Of a stretch of DNA of 64,000 bases, positions 33,402 to 45,441 are shown one piece after another. The notes beneath the pieces are model-generated. The model saw only the letters and a list, made by a program, of their open reading frames with translations, was not told where the DNA came from and searched no databases. The stretch is from Liolophura sinensis (Eukaryota > Mollusca > Polyplacophora > Chitonida > Chitonidae): contig NC_088302.1 of assembly GCF_032854445.1 (NCBI RefSeq), positions 9,111,338-9,175,337 of the forward strand. Reading direction: 5' to 3'. Position numbers and translations under genes: made by a program. How positions within the stretch are numbered: position 1 is the stretch's first letter; each line of letters begins with the position of its first letter.

Positions 33402-34049
33402 AGAGCTGCATTCATGAATATAGGTAAACCTTCGCATTCACACCGCTCGAAACACTACCAATAGTTATAACGATGATATTAGTTGGCTAGGTTTTACCTC
33501 ATTTCTGGGTAAAGACATTCTTAAAACTAAAGCTAACTTGTGCAAAGTGAAAAGTAGAAAAGCTAAACATAGACATGTGCCATAGAGGTCAGGGGATATA
33601 TATACAGATTTTCACTGCATGAAGATGGATATTTAACATTTGGCTGTGGTATCTGATAATTGGTAAAAAGCAATCAAGTAAGTCGGGTGATTATGTATAT
33701 TTTTTATCTTTGAAGAAAAAGTTTACTATGTTTGTGTATGACCCTGCTTGACTCACTTAGTATATCCAACTGTTACTTCTTGAACTCTCCAGCCAAGTCA
33801 CTATCGATCGTTCAGGGTGATAGTTGACATACTAGTATGAGATGCAGGTACATACTTTTTATAATCTGACTCCATGGGTCCGTTATAGTTTTAGTACGCG
33901 AGAACTGACAGTGGGGGTATATAATTATGAACTCAGTAAAAAATGTAAACAAGATATATCAACCAGCAAGTTAAATTCAACCATATAACGTCAGTGACCT
34001 TTCTCAGAAAAGTATAGGCTCAGTGAAGGACGATAGTGTTATTATTACT
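33402..34049. other. nothing recognised
   Basis: AT-rich sequence between the foldback element and the 55-bp repeat. No reading frame, RNA gene or repeat that I can support. Confidence 0.5.
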
Positions 34050-34325
34050 ACGATAGCTTCACAATGGCAATAGTAATGTCAGAACCTACCGGTACCGAGG
34101 TCCAAAAAATAGTCTCACAATGGCGTTAGTATTATCACAACCTACCGGTAAACATGTCCAACTACAGTTTCGTAATGACGTTAGCATTATCACAACCTAC
34201 CGGTAAACATGTCCAACCACAGTTTCGTAATGACGTTAGCATTATCACAACCTACCGGTAACAAAGTCCAGTTACAGCTTCACAATGACGATAATATTAT
34301 TAGAACCTACAGGTAACCACATCCA
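34050..34325. repeat. 55-bp tandem repeat, about five copies
   Basis: Units contain CACAATGGCGTTAGTATTAT-type sequence, then CACAACCTACCGGTAA and CATGTCCAACTACAG. Two central copies (starting 34166 and 34221) are almost identical; outer copies are more diverged. Confidence 0.85.
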
Positions 34326-36254
34326 GTACTGCAATAGGAAAACATGGCGCACGGACGAATTTGAACCTGTTATGTACAATAACCTCTATATATAACGTCA
34401 TAAATTATTTCCAAACGATTATAAAATCCTCTTTCATCTCCTACAGGATATAAGATCACCATTATTATTTTGTATGTAATCACTGTACATATCACAAGAC
34501 CCATTAGTAAACAACAGCAGATTGCACACAAAAAAAAGACAAAATGATTATCACTGCTAGGGAAAATCATATCATTTTATGCATCTATGTAATCTTTGTA
34601 ATATGTTACACATAGATGTGAACACTGATATAACAGTTATTAATAATCGAACCTGTTTTAATAATATTAATAACAGAGACATTTGCGCAAACAGTAACGC
34701 ATCCAACATTGGTGACAAGCCTATGGGCGTATATATGCCTACAAACCTAAGTTTCTGAAAAATACCGCAGCCAGAGGAGCAACATAAAGTATTTTTCCGA
34801 GAACGCGAGGTTTCAGTAACAATACAGTTTGACTCACTCACAGAAAAAAGGTTCTCAAATGCATCGTCCCTAACATATAAGATAGTCTCACTTTAGACAC
34901 TTACGTATTATGGTACATAAAGAAACACAATAGTTACTAAACACTGCATGACATATTGCAGATTGTTGCTCATCAAGGGTTTCGATTAATATTTATGCTA
35001 TTATGCCAAATTATGAAATGGTGTGTTATTAATAATCATCCTGAACATATAAATTAAGCAAAAGAAACATATTCAAACTACTTCTCTTTTGAAGGTGCCA
35101 AATATATGCACCACTTACCATATCATTATCATATCCGAATTAGAATAATACAGCTGTCAGCTAGGATTATACATAATTCCCCATAATACTTTCTAAAGCT
35201 CACGGCAGTCGTTAAATCATTTAATTTTAAGTTTAATTTTACTTTCTATATGTTGATTGTTATGAGTGATAATTGCATGAGTATGAGACCGAGGTTTGTA
35301 GCGTGTCTTAGACATTTAGCAGGACTTCAACGCTCTGTTGGCCGATGGCGTGCTAGCCGCGAGCAGAAAAAATCCATGTAAAACCCGTATATTTACAGAC
35401 ATTGAACGCAGCTTCTCACCATGCGTGGTTGTAAGGAAATCGTGTGTTAATATATCAGTTGAATGCAGCGAGTATATATACATATGTATATATACTCTCC
35501 ATAACCCCATTGATACAGACCCCAACACGCAGTACACATTTCCTTGACGGGATCCACACATTCCTTCTACAGGCATTAACAGCATTAACAAAGCATTAAG
35601 TGCTGGACAAGTAACAAGTTCACGGAGTTCAGCATGCCTAACGACAAAAGCCCATTCGTCCTACTTGCACATTCCATGCACTAATTTGCTGAAAGTTATC
35701 TGTCTAAGATAAGTGCAGCTGGGAAATAAATTATGCGTCGATGAAAGGGAGCTTGTAAATGTAGAAACCACGGGTTAGAGAAAACAACACCCTTGCATCA
35801 TAGATAGTGCTTTGTTGAATACAGTGTTAAGCCTAAGTCACAACGGTGATGGGTTGTTGTTGATGAAGTATTCTGAACAGGCCAGTGCTTAACGCGTAGA
35901 GGTAAAACGAGTTTTGTATGTAAACGATTGATGCTAGTAGGTCACGTACTGAACAAGACTAGGTTTCTGTTTCATTACACCTGTCAGAATTTGTAGACCC
36001 TACGAATAAACTAAAATTAGACGGAACTTAGATCTTAGAACTTTCTAAATCTGGCAATTTAGTTAAATACCAGTTTATGTAAAGTTTTGAAATGTGTCAA
36101 AATTAATTAAATACATCGTGAAGTTCAAGTAATACCTTTTGACACTGCTAACCATGGAGAAACGACTACACTAAAAATGGTTATTCAGGGAAAATGTTCA
36201 AATTCAGAACTTAATTGTCACATAACTGACACCTTAGGTATTTGAAATGTAGTT
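34326..36254. other. no gene recognised
   Basis: AT-rich; only short frames without recognisable domains. No array or RNA gene seen. Confidence 0.45.
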
Positions 36255-36396
36255 CATGTAACCTGCGGATCATCATGAGTTCCCCCGGGCTATGTCCGGT
36301 TTCATCCCACCATAATGCTGGCCTTCGTCGTATAGGTCTAAGTGAAATATTCTTTAGTACGGCGTAAACCACCAATCACCAAATAAATAAATAAAT
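36255..36396 (+). repeat. 3' part of SINE family 1
   Basis: GTAACCTGCGGATCATCATG, CCATAATGCTGGCCTTCGTC, GAAATATTCTTTAGTACGGC and tail AAATAAATAAATAAATG. The tRNA-like head is absent. Confidence 0.88.
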
Positions 36397-39300
36397 GCAG
36401 TTGCTTTTGTAGTAGAGAAAGAAATGTAACAAATGGGAAAGGTTGGTCTTGGTTTACATAACTAACAGAAGTGGACAATGCAATAGCCATGTGAGACAAA
36501 ATATCCTTCAGAGTTCTGCTTAGATGCTGTATGGTGCCTGTGATATCCCTGCATTGAGCATATAAGCCATTCACATGGTAAGATTGATGTTCATTATCGC
36601 ATATTCAGATGAAAAAACACCTGCCGTCGTTTAACGAACAGCCCTACGTAATAAACAGCTAATAGACACATGGAAATAAATAAGACTCCTCCATCGTGAC
36701 TCACTTTTATAACTTCTGACCCCACATCGTCAAAGTTGTTTGTCCTGTTTGTTCAAAAACCTGATTTGTTTCACAAAATTACGCCTGCCTGACAGTACAG
36801 TTATCCCCCTTGATTTATACATTGTCTCGTTGAAATCCACAGCTATTATGGATTAGATACGCCCACAAACGTTACTGATGAAATATGACGAACAATATGA
36901 CTACGGAAAGTTGAAAAGCTTTCTATGGAAGGCCAAACAAACTGCTTTTAAGCAATATACTGGGGACGGCCTAATTTTTTATGTCCGTTACAAAAATCAG
37001 AAGCTATATGGCCGATGACTTAATTGAGTAGAGTAAATTACCTCGGTTGAATCTTCCTTCTCAGCATGGTAACATCCAGTTTAATCCACAAAATACGACT
37101 TTCCAGGTATGTTCAGCTAAGTGACGTTGTTGTAGTAGTTACAGGGTAGGATACTGGTGAATCGTGTCTAACATGTACACAGCATCCGGTAGAATGCATA
37201 CACACACGACTGCTGATCGCGCTAATCCAAATGAGATGACCTCTTTAGATCAAGGACTGGGTCCTCCATTTTCAACTTCTAATCGTCTACCTCAGCTCCA
37301 AAGAGCCACTGGCCTCATCCAATAAATAACTAGTTGCGTCTACCCACAGATGAACGTTTGGACAAGTCAGTGATCACCTTAACAGTTATAGACAGCAAAA
37401 CGCCTCCGATGACACACGAAAGGGCATCTAAACAAAGGCATAACGATTTTTTTCGCCAGTAATGTAGATCTACTTCGTGTATTTTTGGTGCGGAGAAAAC
37501 CAGGCGCACTTTCACTCTGTTGTAGCTATATTTATACCGGAGCGTGATAGAGAAGACGTTCAATTCGACGACTTCTGGGACTTTTTCTGTTTCCTTATTC
37601 ATCCTCCTGTCATCTGCTTACCGTGTGGGACTACTTTTTGTCTGCGTAGGACCGCACAAACTTCACGTTTCCAGTTTCACCAGAGATGGATGGTTTTATG
37701 TCTTTAGGCCCATTTTAGAACCGTATATATATCTTCCTGTTTGACCTAGGCCTCTGCACTTTCTGTGTCTGTGTACATTTTTATCCCTGCTTCCTTCGAA
37801 GCGTTACACAATCCTCAATTACTTCCTTCTTTTTACATGTATCTGTAAAATCAAACAGAATGGCGCTTCCCCATTTCGCATGCGCGAAGAATACTTTCTC
37901 ATTTCCTTAAATTATTACTGTTGTCAATATGACTATTGAGGATATTGGACTATTAAGTAACTCGTTTTTTTGTGCACACTCTTGCCCTGTGTCATTTAAG
38001 GGTCTTTCTACTGACGCATCATTAGGGTATATAGATTTTAAAATTTTACTTGGTTTATCCTTTTTTAAGGCCCTCTTAGTTCGGGGTATCTGTTATGACA
38101 ATACATGTATATTGATTATTCAATATGACCTAGCGTGCGCACATGCAAGCAGGCTATTGCATATCTTAGTCTTCCCCCTTAGGTTGTACCAAGAGAAATG
38201 AGGGAAATTCCTGTTCAAACAGTTATGAACACACTGTCAGGTATTACCATAACAACACAACCACATGTGTTTTAGTGAAAAAAGCAAAACATAACGTCAC
38301 GAGCGGAAAACGAGTTCAGTATGCAAATGAAGCTTACATATTTTCTACATATGGAATGAAGATCCCCTATATAAGCGCCTGTAAATGACGTATACAGTGC
38401 AATTATACCTTTCATGTCACCTGAGAAATAAACTACCCTAGCCTTTGACCTGATAACTACGTCACCCGCACTCCCTTCATTATTTCTCTACACTATAAAA
38501 AATCGCCACATTATATAAGTACAAGATAGTTGTCTGACAGGAGAGAAAAGCTCTAGCAATGCTGTCTAATTTCAACATAATGTTTATATAACGTTCCTCT
38601 GCATTCCAGCATACATGACAACAATATGATTCTAATTGTGTTTCTAAAACCCCACAAATTTGTGTTCTCGGGAACAAAACATGGAGGCAAATAACCACAC
38701 CGTTATCAGCGGGTAAAACAAATAAAAACACCACCAAAACGAGAACTACAAAGTTATTTCTAGAGCTTTTGTACACAGCAATTATTGGAGTGATTTGCAT
38801 GTGAATGTGCGTGTGAGGAGCGTTATTACTGCGCGCTAGGTGATGAGACTTTTACCCGAGAACCTATATAGCTTACATGATATACGGATCCACCACGCAC
38901 ATTTCTTAACTAGCTCTCGGGGGCAAACAAAAGAGGGCCAGTAATTTAACTTTGCTGCAATACAAAGGCGATACACGATGGCACCTTCGTTTTGAACTGT
39001 AAATAATAGTATAGCGTGATTACAATTCAGTATAAGTAGTCAAACATATATGAATATTGTATGTAAAAGGGTCATTTCATCTATCGATGCATTGCATACT
39101 GTCGTCCCACCACAGCATAATTAACAGTGGAGATGAAAAACCATGGTTAAAACATCACGAATAGCGGATAGGCCAACACTTTATTGAAGCTAGAAATAAA
39201 AACAAAAATATAAGTGTTCAAAGTCATGGCAATTTATAAGGCGGTCATTTTGTGGATCAGTGGAAAAAAAATGTTTTCACAATTTTTAAAAGTAAATTAT

Positions 39301-41427
39301 AACATTAGATGAACGCCATTACACAATAACAGAAGGCTTGATAGTATTTATTATTGTTTCTTTTTGTCTTTTTTGTTCTTTCAAATATAAATGTAAGTAC
39401 TGGAAAGAAAACATTTCTATTGCCCTAATACTTAGGTTTAAAATTAGAGATAACTACCATGCGTGTAGTCTTTGAATATGCAAATTCAACACATGCCAGT
39501 TTCACAAAAGGACATGGCCTATGGCACGGTCAGTTAGCTGAAGGAAAATGTGGAATGCCACTGGTGCAAGTTCATGACTCATGCAATTGTATGCGCACAC
39601 ATGGATAAAATCAAAATCAGCAGAAACAAATGATTATCAGAAGGAAGCCAGATGGCGGACGACTTATTTTGATCATATTCATTCTATATTCAGACTACCT
39701 GTCCTAATTATGCATGTATATTCAGTAGGTCAGTCGGTCCGTATTAACTTGGTAATGTGGTATACAGGTGATTATGTGCATATCACCGACCCGTTGTCAT
39801 TTACCTGAATGGCAGGTATGCAACAGGTAACACTAACACACACAACAACAACGCACAGATATGTTCAGTTTTTCGGCACGGATAGTATTTAAAGAAATGT
39901 CATCACAATTATCATCAGCAGTATATAAAGAAGCAGATAAAGTTAAATCTCACAACCAAAAGAAACTTTTGTAGTTATAGAGATATGTCTAGATATGTTT
40001 GGTTTAATGCTCAAGACGACATCTTTAAATTCAGCCCTAGAGCTTTAATGACAACAGCTGTTTGTCGTTCTGGTCGTTTGTTTCTAGGCGGTCATAAACA
40101 AATATATGCTCTGGTGAGTAGAAATAGACACAACTAACAATGCGTGTACACCAGCCTGCCATGAGCATCTGTCTCAACACACACTTATAGAACATTCAGC
40201 ACAACAAAACCTGGTAAAAATCAGCTAAATTATCCGACATTAACAATGGCCATTAATGACAAAAGTGAAGGAAACTTACTTACTTCATATCTAAACACAT
40301 AGACTCTCAGCGAATCCAGCCGTGTGCAAGGCAGAGCGAAAGTAAATCCACTGCGCTCGCTCCCCTTGACAAGCAAACACGGTGCGACAAGAGACAAGTC
40401 AGGAGCCGAGTGGTTCGTACAGAACCTCTGGTAATATACGAAACACAATCTCTCGTCACCGCGACAAAAAACTCATTTCCATACTATCTCGTTATTGGGG
40501 CTAAAGCATATCAAGGAGGGCCTGTGGGTCGCTAGGCTGCTGTGAGATTGGGAACTGAATTTCAGCTAAAAAGCCATGCCCCAGGGAAGTGCAAGTATGT
40601 CTTCAAAATTACAGTTAATTAAGTGAAGCGTGTCCCACCTGGTTACAGTTGACTGCTTTTCGCCCCTGTATCAGATCTATCAGACAAACGCTTCAGATTC
40701 TTAAAAATATGTTTAAAAAGTCTGAACATCCCATCAGTTAAAATTCTCTGCCTGTTCATCGGTCGCCGGTGCCTTATCGATGAGTTCTGTTCGATCTCTG
40801 ACTAACGTTTGACAAAAGCCCTGGTCGTCTGACATAACTTACACATGTAAACATATCAGGCCTCCCATCATTGCCGTTTTTCATTGGCTGATCATAGTAG
40901 AAGTGATCGACTTGGGACGAACTGGCTGGATATGATATGCTATCATTAACAGACAAAGCAACGGGATTGTGGGAAGAAACTGAGCAAGCATATTATCAAC
41001 ATTGTGCTGCTACATTCTTATTGCCCCTTGGGACAAATTTTGTAGGGGTGGGGAAAGGTGCTGGGGTTTGTATTAGAACCAGTTTCTCACATAACTCATA
41101 TAAACCCGATGATGTTAGCGGTAATGTTTTCGACAAGTGCTGTTTACCTGATGTCGTAGTTCACAGTTCTCTCCTCCCCTTAACTCCAACGCATCCATCA
41201 TATTCATTACAGCTGTACTGCAGAAGATGACCCGCTTTATACATGTACATGGCCCAAACAGAATGCAGTGCCAATCGACAGATGGATTTTTTTATAATTA
41301 TAAAAGTAAAAGCAACATGATGGCATAGACATACATAACTGAAGACGTTCTGAAATAAAAATGGAAAGGTGTACATGAACGTTATGGAGTTTTCACTATT
41401 TTTAAAGGCGGCAAGCAGATCTGTTAT
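36397..41427. other. no gene recognised
   Basis: About 5 kb with short frames only. The segment 40283-40480 is less AT-rich and, on the minus strand, ends in a fair donor (ATATGAA|GTAAGT), so it could be a non-coding first exon and promoter region of the chitin synthase. That is a guess from base composition and one splice-like site. Confidence 0.35.
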
Positions 41428-41486
41428 TCGTTCTGTCTGTCTGTTAGTCTGTTAGTCTGTCTGTCTGTCTGTTTGTCTGCCTGTCT
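41428..41486. repeat. (GTCT)n microsatellite, imperfect
   Basis: CTGTCTGTCTG repeats with interruptions GTTAGTCTGTTAGTC and GTTTGTCTGCC. It opens a run of four different tandem repeats that continues to 44566. Confidence 0.9.
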
Positions 41487-41527
41487 GTTGGTCGGTCGAT
41501 CAAATTTGCGACATCCCATCTTTCAAC

Positions 41528-41743
41528 ACGAGTATTTACTTAAGAAGGAACCTGAGAGCAAGAGGACATTTACCTAAGAAAGAATCAGAGAGCAAGAGGA
41601 AATTTACCTAAGAAGGAACCTGAGAGTAAGAAGACATTTACCTAAGAAAGAATCAGAGAGCAAGAGTACATTTACCTAAGAAGGAATCAGAGAGCAAGAG
41701 GACATTTACCTAAAAAGGAACCTGAGAGCAAGAGGACATTTAC
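41528..41743. repeat. 34-bp minisatellite, about six copies
   Basis: Alternating variants of GAGCAAGAGGACATTTACCT followed by AAGAAGGAACCTGA or AAGAAAGAATCAGA. The two variants mostly alternate, suggesting a 68-bp pair as the amplified unit. Confidence 0.93.
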
Positions 41744-42129
41744 TTTTTGTGAGATGTGGCTACTACTGAGAAGTTGTTGTTTTTTTTTTTATAAATTTAC
41801 CAAAGTTGAACTTCTACACACAGGAATAAGCTGTAAAGAATCGCACAACATTCCAAGCTGTGTAAAATCACACCATTCACAGCTGTTAAGCTGCAAAACA
41901 TATTATCTGCCCCTTTGATACTAAAAAAATACACAGAACAAAACCAACTGACTTGTCCTATCGGCAGGCGTATGATTTTTTTTGCAAGGACATTATAGTT
42001 GAAATCAGACATGCTCTATTGCACTTAATTTGTAGCATTCTGCTAAAGTCGCATATTGCTTATAACATTTCCATCTGGATGTCTTTTTAAGGCAATTTAC
42101 TAAATGTGTCATTGCATTTGGAGAAGGTT

Positions 42130-42860
42130 ACTTCCAGCATATCCCGATCCGATATATCCCCACGGTGTGGCATATCCCGATCCCACATATCCCCAGGTGT
42201 GACATATCCTAATCCGACATATCCCCAAGGTGTGACATATCCCAATCCGACATACCCCTAAGATGTAACATATTACTGTCGGACATATCCATAAAGTGTG
42301 ACATATCCCAAAACGACATATTCCTAAGGTGTGACATATCCGGATCCGACAGATCCACAAGAGGTGAGGTATCAGGATACGAAATATCTGGATACGACAT
42401 ATCTGGATACGAAATATCTGGATACGACATATCTGAATACGACATATCTGGATACGACATGCCTATCAGTATATCCGGATATAACCTGCATATATCCAGG
42501 ATCCATACACAGATTGGACATACACGGATCGGACATATTTAGCTATTGCACCCCCAGAACCAATACATCAAGATTTGACATATCTAGATCCCACATACCC
42601 ATATCCGACTTATCCCGGTACAAATATTACACATCCATATCCGACATATTCAAGCAGGAACGAAATATACAGATTCGACGTATCCAGATCCAACATACTA
42701 ATGCCCAATATACACAGATCGTATATATTTACACAGATTCGATTTATATGAACAGATCCTATTTATAAACACGGATCCGACAAATATACCCAGATTTTGC
42801 ATATACACACAGATCTGATTTTTCCATGTAGATTCGGAACGTTAAGATTCCAGATATTCA
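42130..42860. repeat. degenerate repeat field built on GACATATCC
   Basis: From 42130 to 42360 units of about 30 bp read CCGACATATCCC plus AAGGTGTGACATATCC. From 42361 to about 42470 a 15-bp unit GGATACGA(A/C)ATATCT is tandemly repeated. It then decays to scattered GACATATCCAGATCC-like words up to 42860. Frames stay open on both strands because the 15-bp period is a multiple of three (for example MSYPDMSYSD on the minus strand). I do not call a gene. Confidence 0.85.
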
Positions 42861-43507
42861 GATTCCCGCAACATATACTACACACATGACTATTCAAGTC
42901 CTTGACTTAGTGTCACATTAGAATGCAAAAGCTGGAAATATTGCGCACCATAGAAGAAAATGTTTATAAACCATGGCGTAGCACGATTTCAGAAGTTAAA
43001 CTTTCCGTTCAGGCATATTTATATCAATTGCTATTAAGACTGCCTCTTGTAGTTAGCAACAACAAAAGGCTGTTTTTGATCCTTCAAAATAATATATACT
43101 TTCTGTAGGAATATGAAATAAATATTTATGCTGATTGTGTGATTCGTTACATTGTGCTTAACGATGATCTCAGAAAGTTTCACTTATATTATCATACCTG
43201 TCAGATACATAAAACCGGAATGCTGGAGGTATAAAAAGGAAATGACAAAATTGCTGACGTGTAACACCAAGGGTTCTTACCCGCTGAGTGAATACTTTCT
43301 CACATTTTTCATATTCCTTATTCATATTTCTTATTGCATAGAAATCATGTGGGACGATTCATACAGCGAAATGTGGCCTGCCCGCCAATTGTAAACGGGG
43401 AGTCGAATAAAAAAAGTGGCAGAACAACCTCGAAAAGGCGCAGTCCGAGATGAAAACTGAATGCTCGTACTGAGTAATCATCCGGCGTGTCCCGTGATTA
43501 TTTAGTC
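42861..43507. other. no gene recognised
   Basis: Two frames of 61 and 80 codons without recognisable content lie between the repeat fields. Confidence 0.4.
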
Positions 43508-44566
43508 ATACTTACAGCTACAGATGTACCGGTTATCTACTCTTGTTAGGGGTAAAATCCATACTTACAGCTACAGATGTACCGGTTATCTGCTCTTCTT
43601 ATGGGTAAAATCCATACTTACAGCTACAGATGTACCGGTTATCTGCTCTTCTTAGGGGTAAAATCCATACTTACAGCTACAGATGTACCGGTTATCTGCT
43701 CTTCTTAGGAGTAAAATCCATATTTACAGCTACAGATTACCGGTTATCTGCTCTTCTTAGGGGTAAAATCCATACTTACAGCTACAGATGTACCGGTTAT
43801 CTGCTCTTCTTAGGAGTAAAATCCATACTTACAGCTAGAGATTACCGGTTATCTGCTCTTCTTAGGGGTAAAATGCATACTTACAGCTACAGATGTACCG
43901 GTTATCTGCTCTTCTTAGGAGTAAAATCCATACTTACAGCTACAGATGTACCGGTTATCTGCTCTTGTTAGGAGTAAAATCCATATTTACAGCTACAGAT
44001 GTACCGGTTATCTGCTCTTGTTAGGAGTAAAATCCATATTTACAGCTACAGATGTACCGGTTATCTGGTCTTCCTAGGGGTAAAATCCATACTTACAGCT
44101 ACAGATGTACCGGTTATCTGCTCTTCTTAGGGGTAAAATCCATACTTACAGCTACAGTTGTACCGGTTATCTGCTCTTCTTAGGAGTAAAATCCATACTT
44201 ACAGCTACAGATGTACCGGTTATCTGCTCTTCTTAGGAGTAAAATCCATACTTACAGCTACAGATGTACCGGTTATCTGCTCTTGTTAGGGGTAAAATCC
44301 ATACTTACAGCTACAGTTGTACCGGTTATCTGCTCTTCTTAGGAGTAAAATCCATACTTACAGCTACAGATGTACCGGTTATCTGCTCTTGTTAGGGGTA
44401 AAATCCATATTTACAGCTACAGATGTACCGGTTATCTGCTCTTCTTAGTGGTAAAATCCATACTTACAGCTACAGATGTACCGGTTATCTGCTCTTGTTA
44501 GGGGTAAAATGCATACTTACAGCTACAGATGTACCGGTTATCCGCTCTTCTTAGGGGTAAAATCCA
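43508..44566. repeat. 53-bp minisatellite, about 20 copies
   Basis: Unit: CATACTTACAGCTACAGATG, TACCGGTTATCTGCTCTTCT, TAGGGGTAAAATC. Copies are near identical; three lack the TG of GATGTACC (51 bp). Most units contain ACCGGT and, on the minus strand, GCTGTAAGTATGG, which resembles a 5' splice site. The reading frames inside are repeat artefacts. Confidence 0.97.
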
Positions 44567-45339
44567 TTTCCATCAGTTCAAGAAAGTATTGTCAGTTGTA
44601 GCACTATATTTTTGTCTTCCGCAGCGTTGGTTTGCACTGCACTTTATGCACTCGAAACTCTTAAAGCTACGCCCTTCTGGCCTAGGGTGCCGTACAGACT
44701 TAGTGTGAACTACATTATTTCAATATTCATGCCTAGGGGTACGGGTTCGATCCGCACGACTTGATTATCGAAGCAGATAGCCTTTCAGTAAGCCACAAAC
44801 ACAAGAGGGCAGCCACGCCCTGACTGAAGATATCTAGATCAGGTTTCATGATACACGCATTTTTCCTAAATGAGCTTGGTTTAGTCTTCGTTTTCAAAGT
44901 AAGCACGAATTCCAAATTATAACATTTCGATAATTTCTAGTCACTTCTCACTAAAATATTATCCAATTAAAAATTTCTAATTTAGCCCAAAAATATTGTG
45001 AACAGGTGAGTTACCAGTAGTCGTTTGCAGAAAGTTACGCAGTGTCTTATGAAAAGTTACGTAACAACTTAAAGATTAGGTGGACAGGTCATCTTTTACC
45101 TGCCGCAATGACGTAGGTAGTCTAAGAATAAACAGAAAAGGCAAACGAGTTCACTTTGACTATGGTCCGGGGCGTGCCACATTTAGAACTGATGTCAAAA
45201 CTTAGCGGCGCGTGTAACCCGATCGACCCGCTGACTCCGTATCGTCGTCATCGTGCAGTTTCTTTTAACCTCCAGCCACAAGGGTATATTATGTAATTAG
45301 GCTGCAGCTTTAAGTCAGCAGTTTTGTCACCATCTGGAG
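44567..45339. other. nothing recognised
   Basis: Contains a B-box-like GGTTCGATCCGC near 44748, without a matching A box or cloverleaf. No coding frame of note. Confidence 0.45.
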
Positions 45340-45441
45340 TGCAGGGTGGTTTCTCCGGATCGGTTGGTTTCCTCCACCCATAAACCAGACCGCCGTCATA
45401 CAGCTAATCAAATAAATAAATAAATAAATAAATAAATAAAT
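45340..45441 (+). repeat. SINE-like 3' end with (AAAT)n tail
   Basis: GGTTTCCTCCACCCATAAAC, CAGACCGCCGTCATACAG, then CTAATCAAATAAATAAAT. The tail matches family 1, while the part before it is a diverged variant. Confidence 0.7.

Noticed and set aside
42331-42768. 145-codon plus-strand frame of repeated TYLDT-like units
   Set aside because: It arises from a 15-bp tandem repeat, is open on both strands and fades out with the repeat. No start context or homology supports a protein.
43630-43971. 113-codon frame
   Set aside because: It lies wholly inside the 53-bp minisatellite; openness follows from 51-bp units and near-identity of copies.
43508-44566. CRISPR-like regular array
   Set aside because: Repeats are directly adjacent without unique spacers, and the genome is eukaryotic. 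The same holds for the 32-, 34-, 50- and 55-bp arrays.
44735-44765. tRNA B box (GGTTCGATCC)
   Set aside because: No A box at a suitable distance and no acceptor stem.
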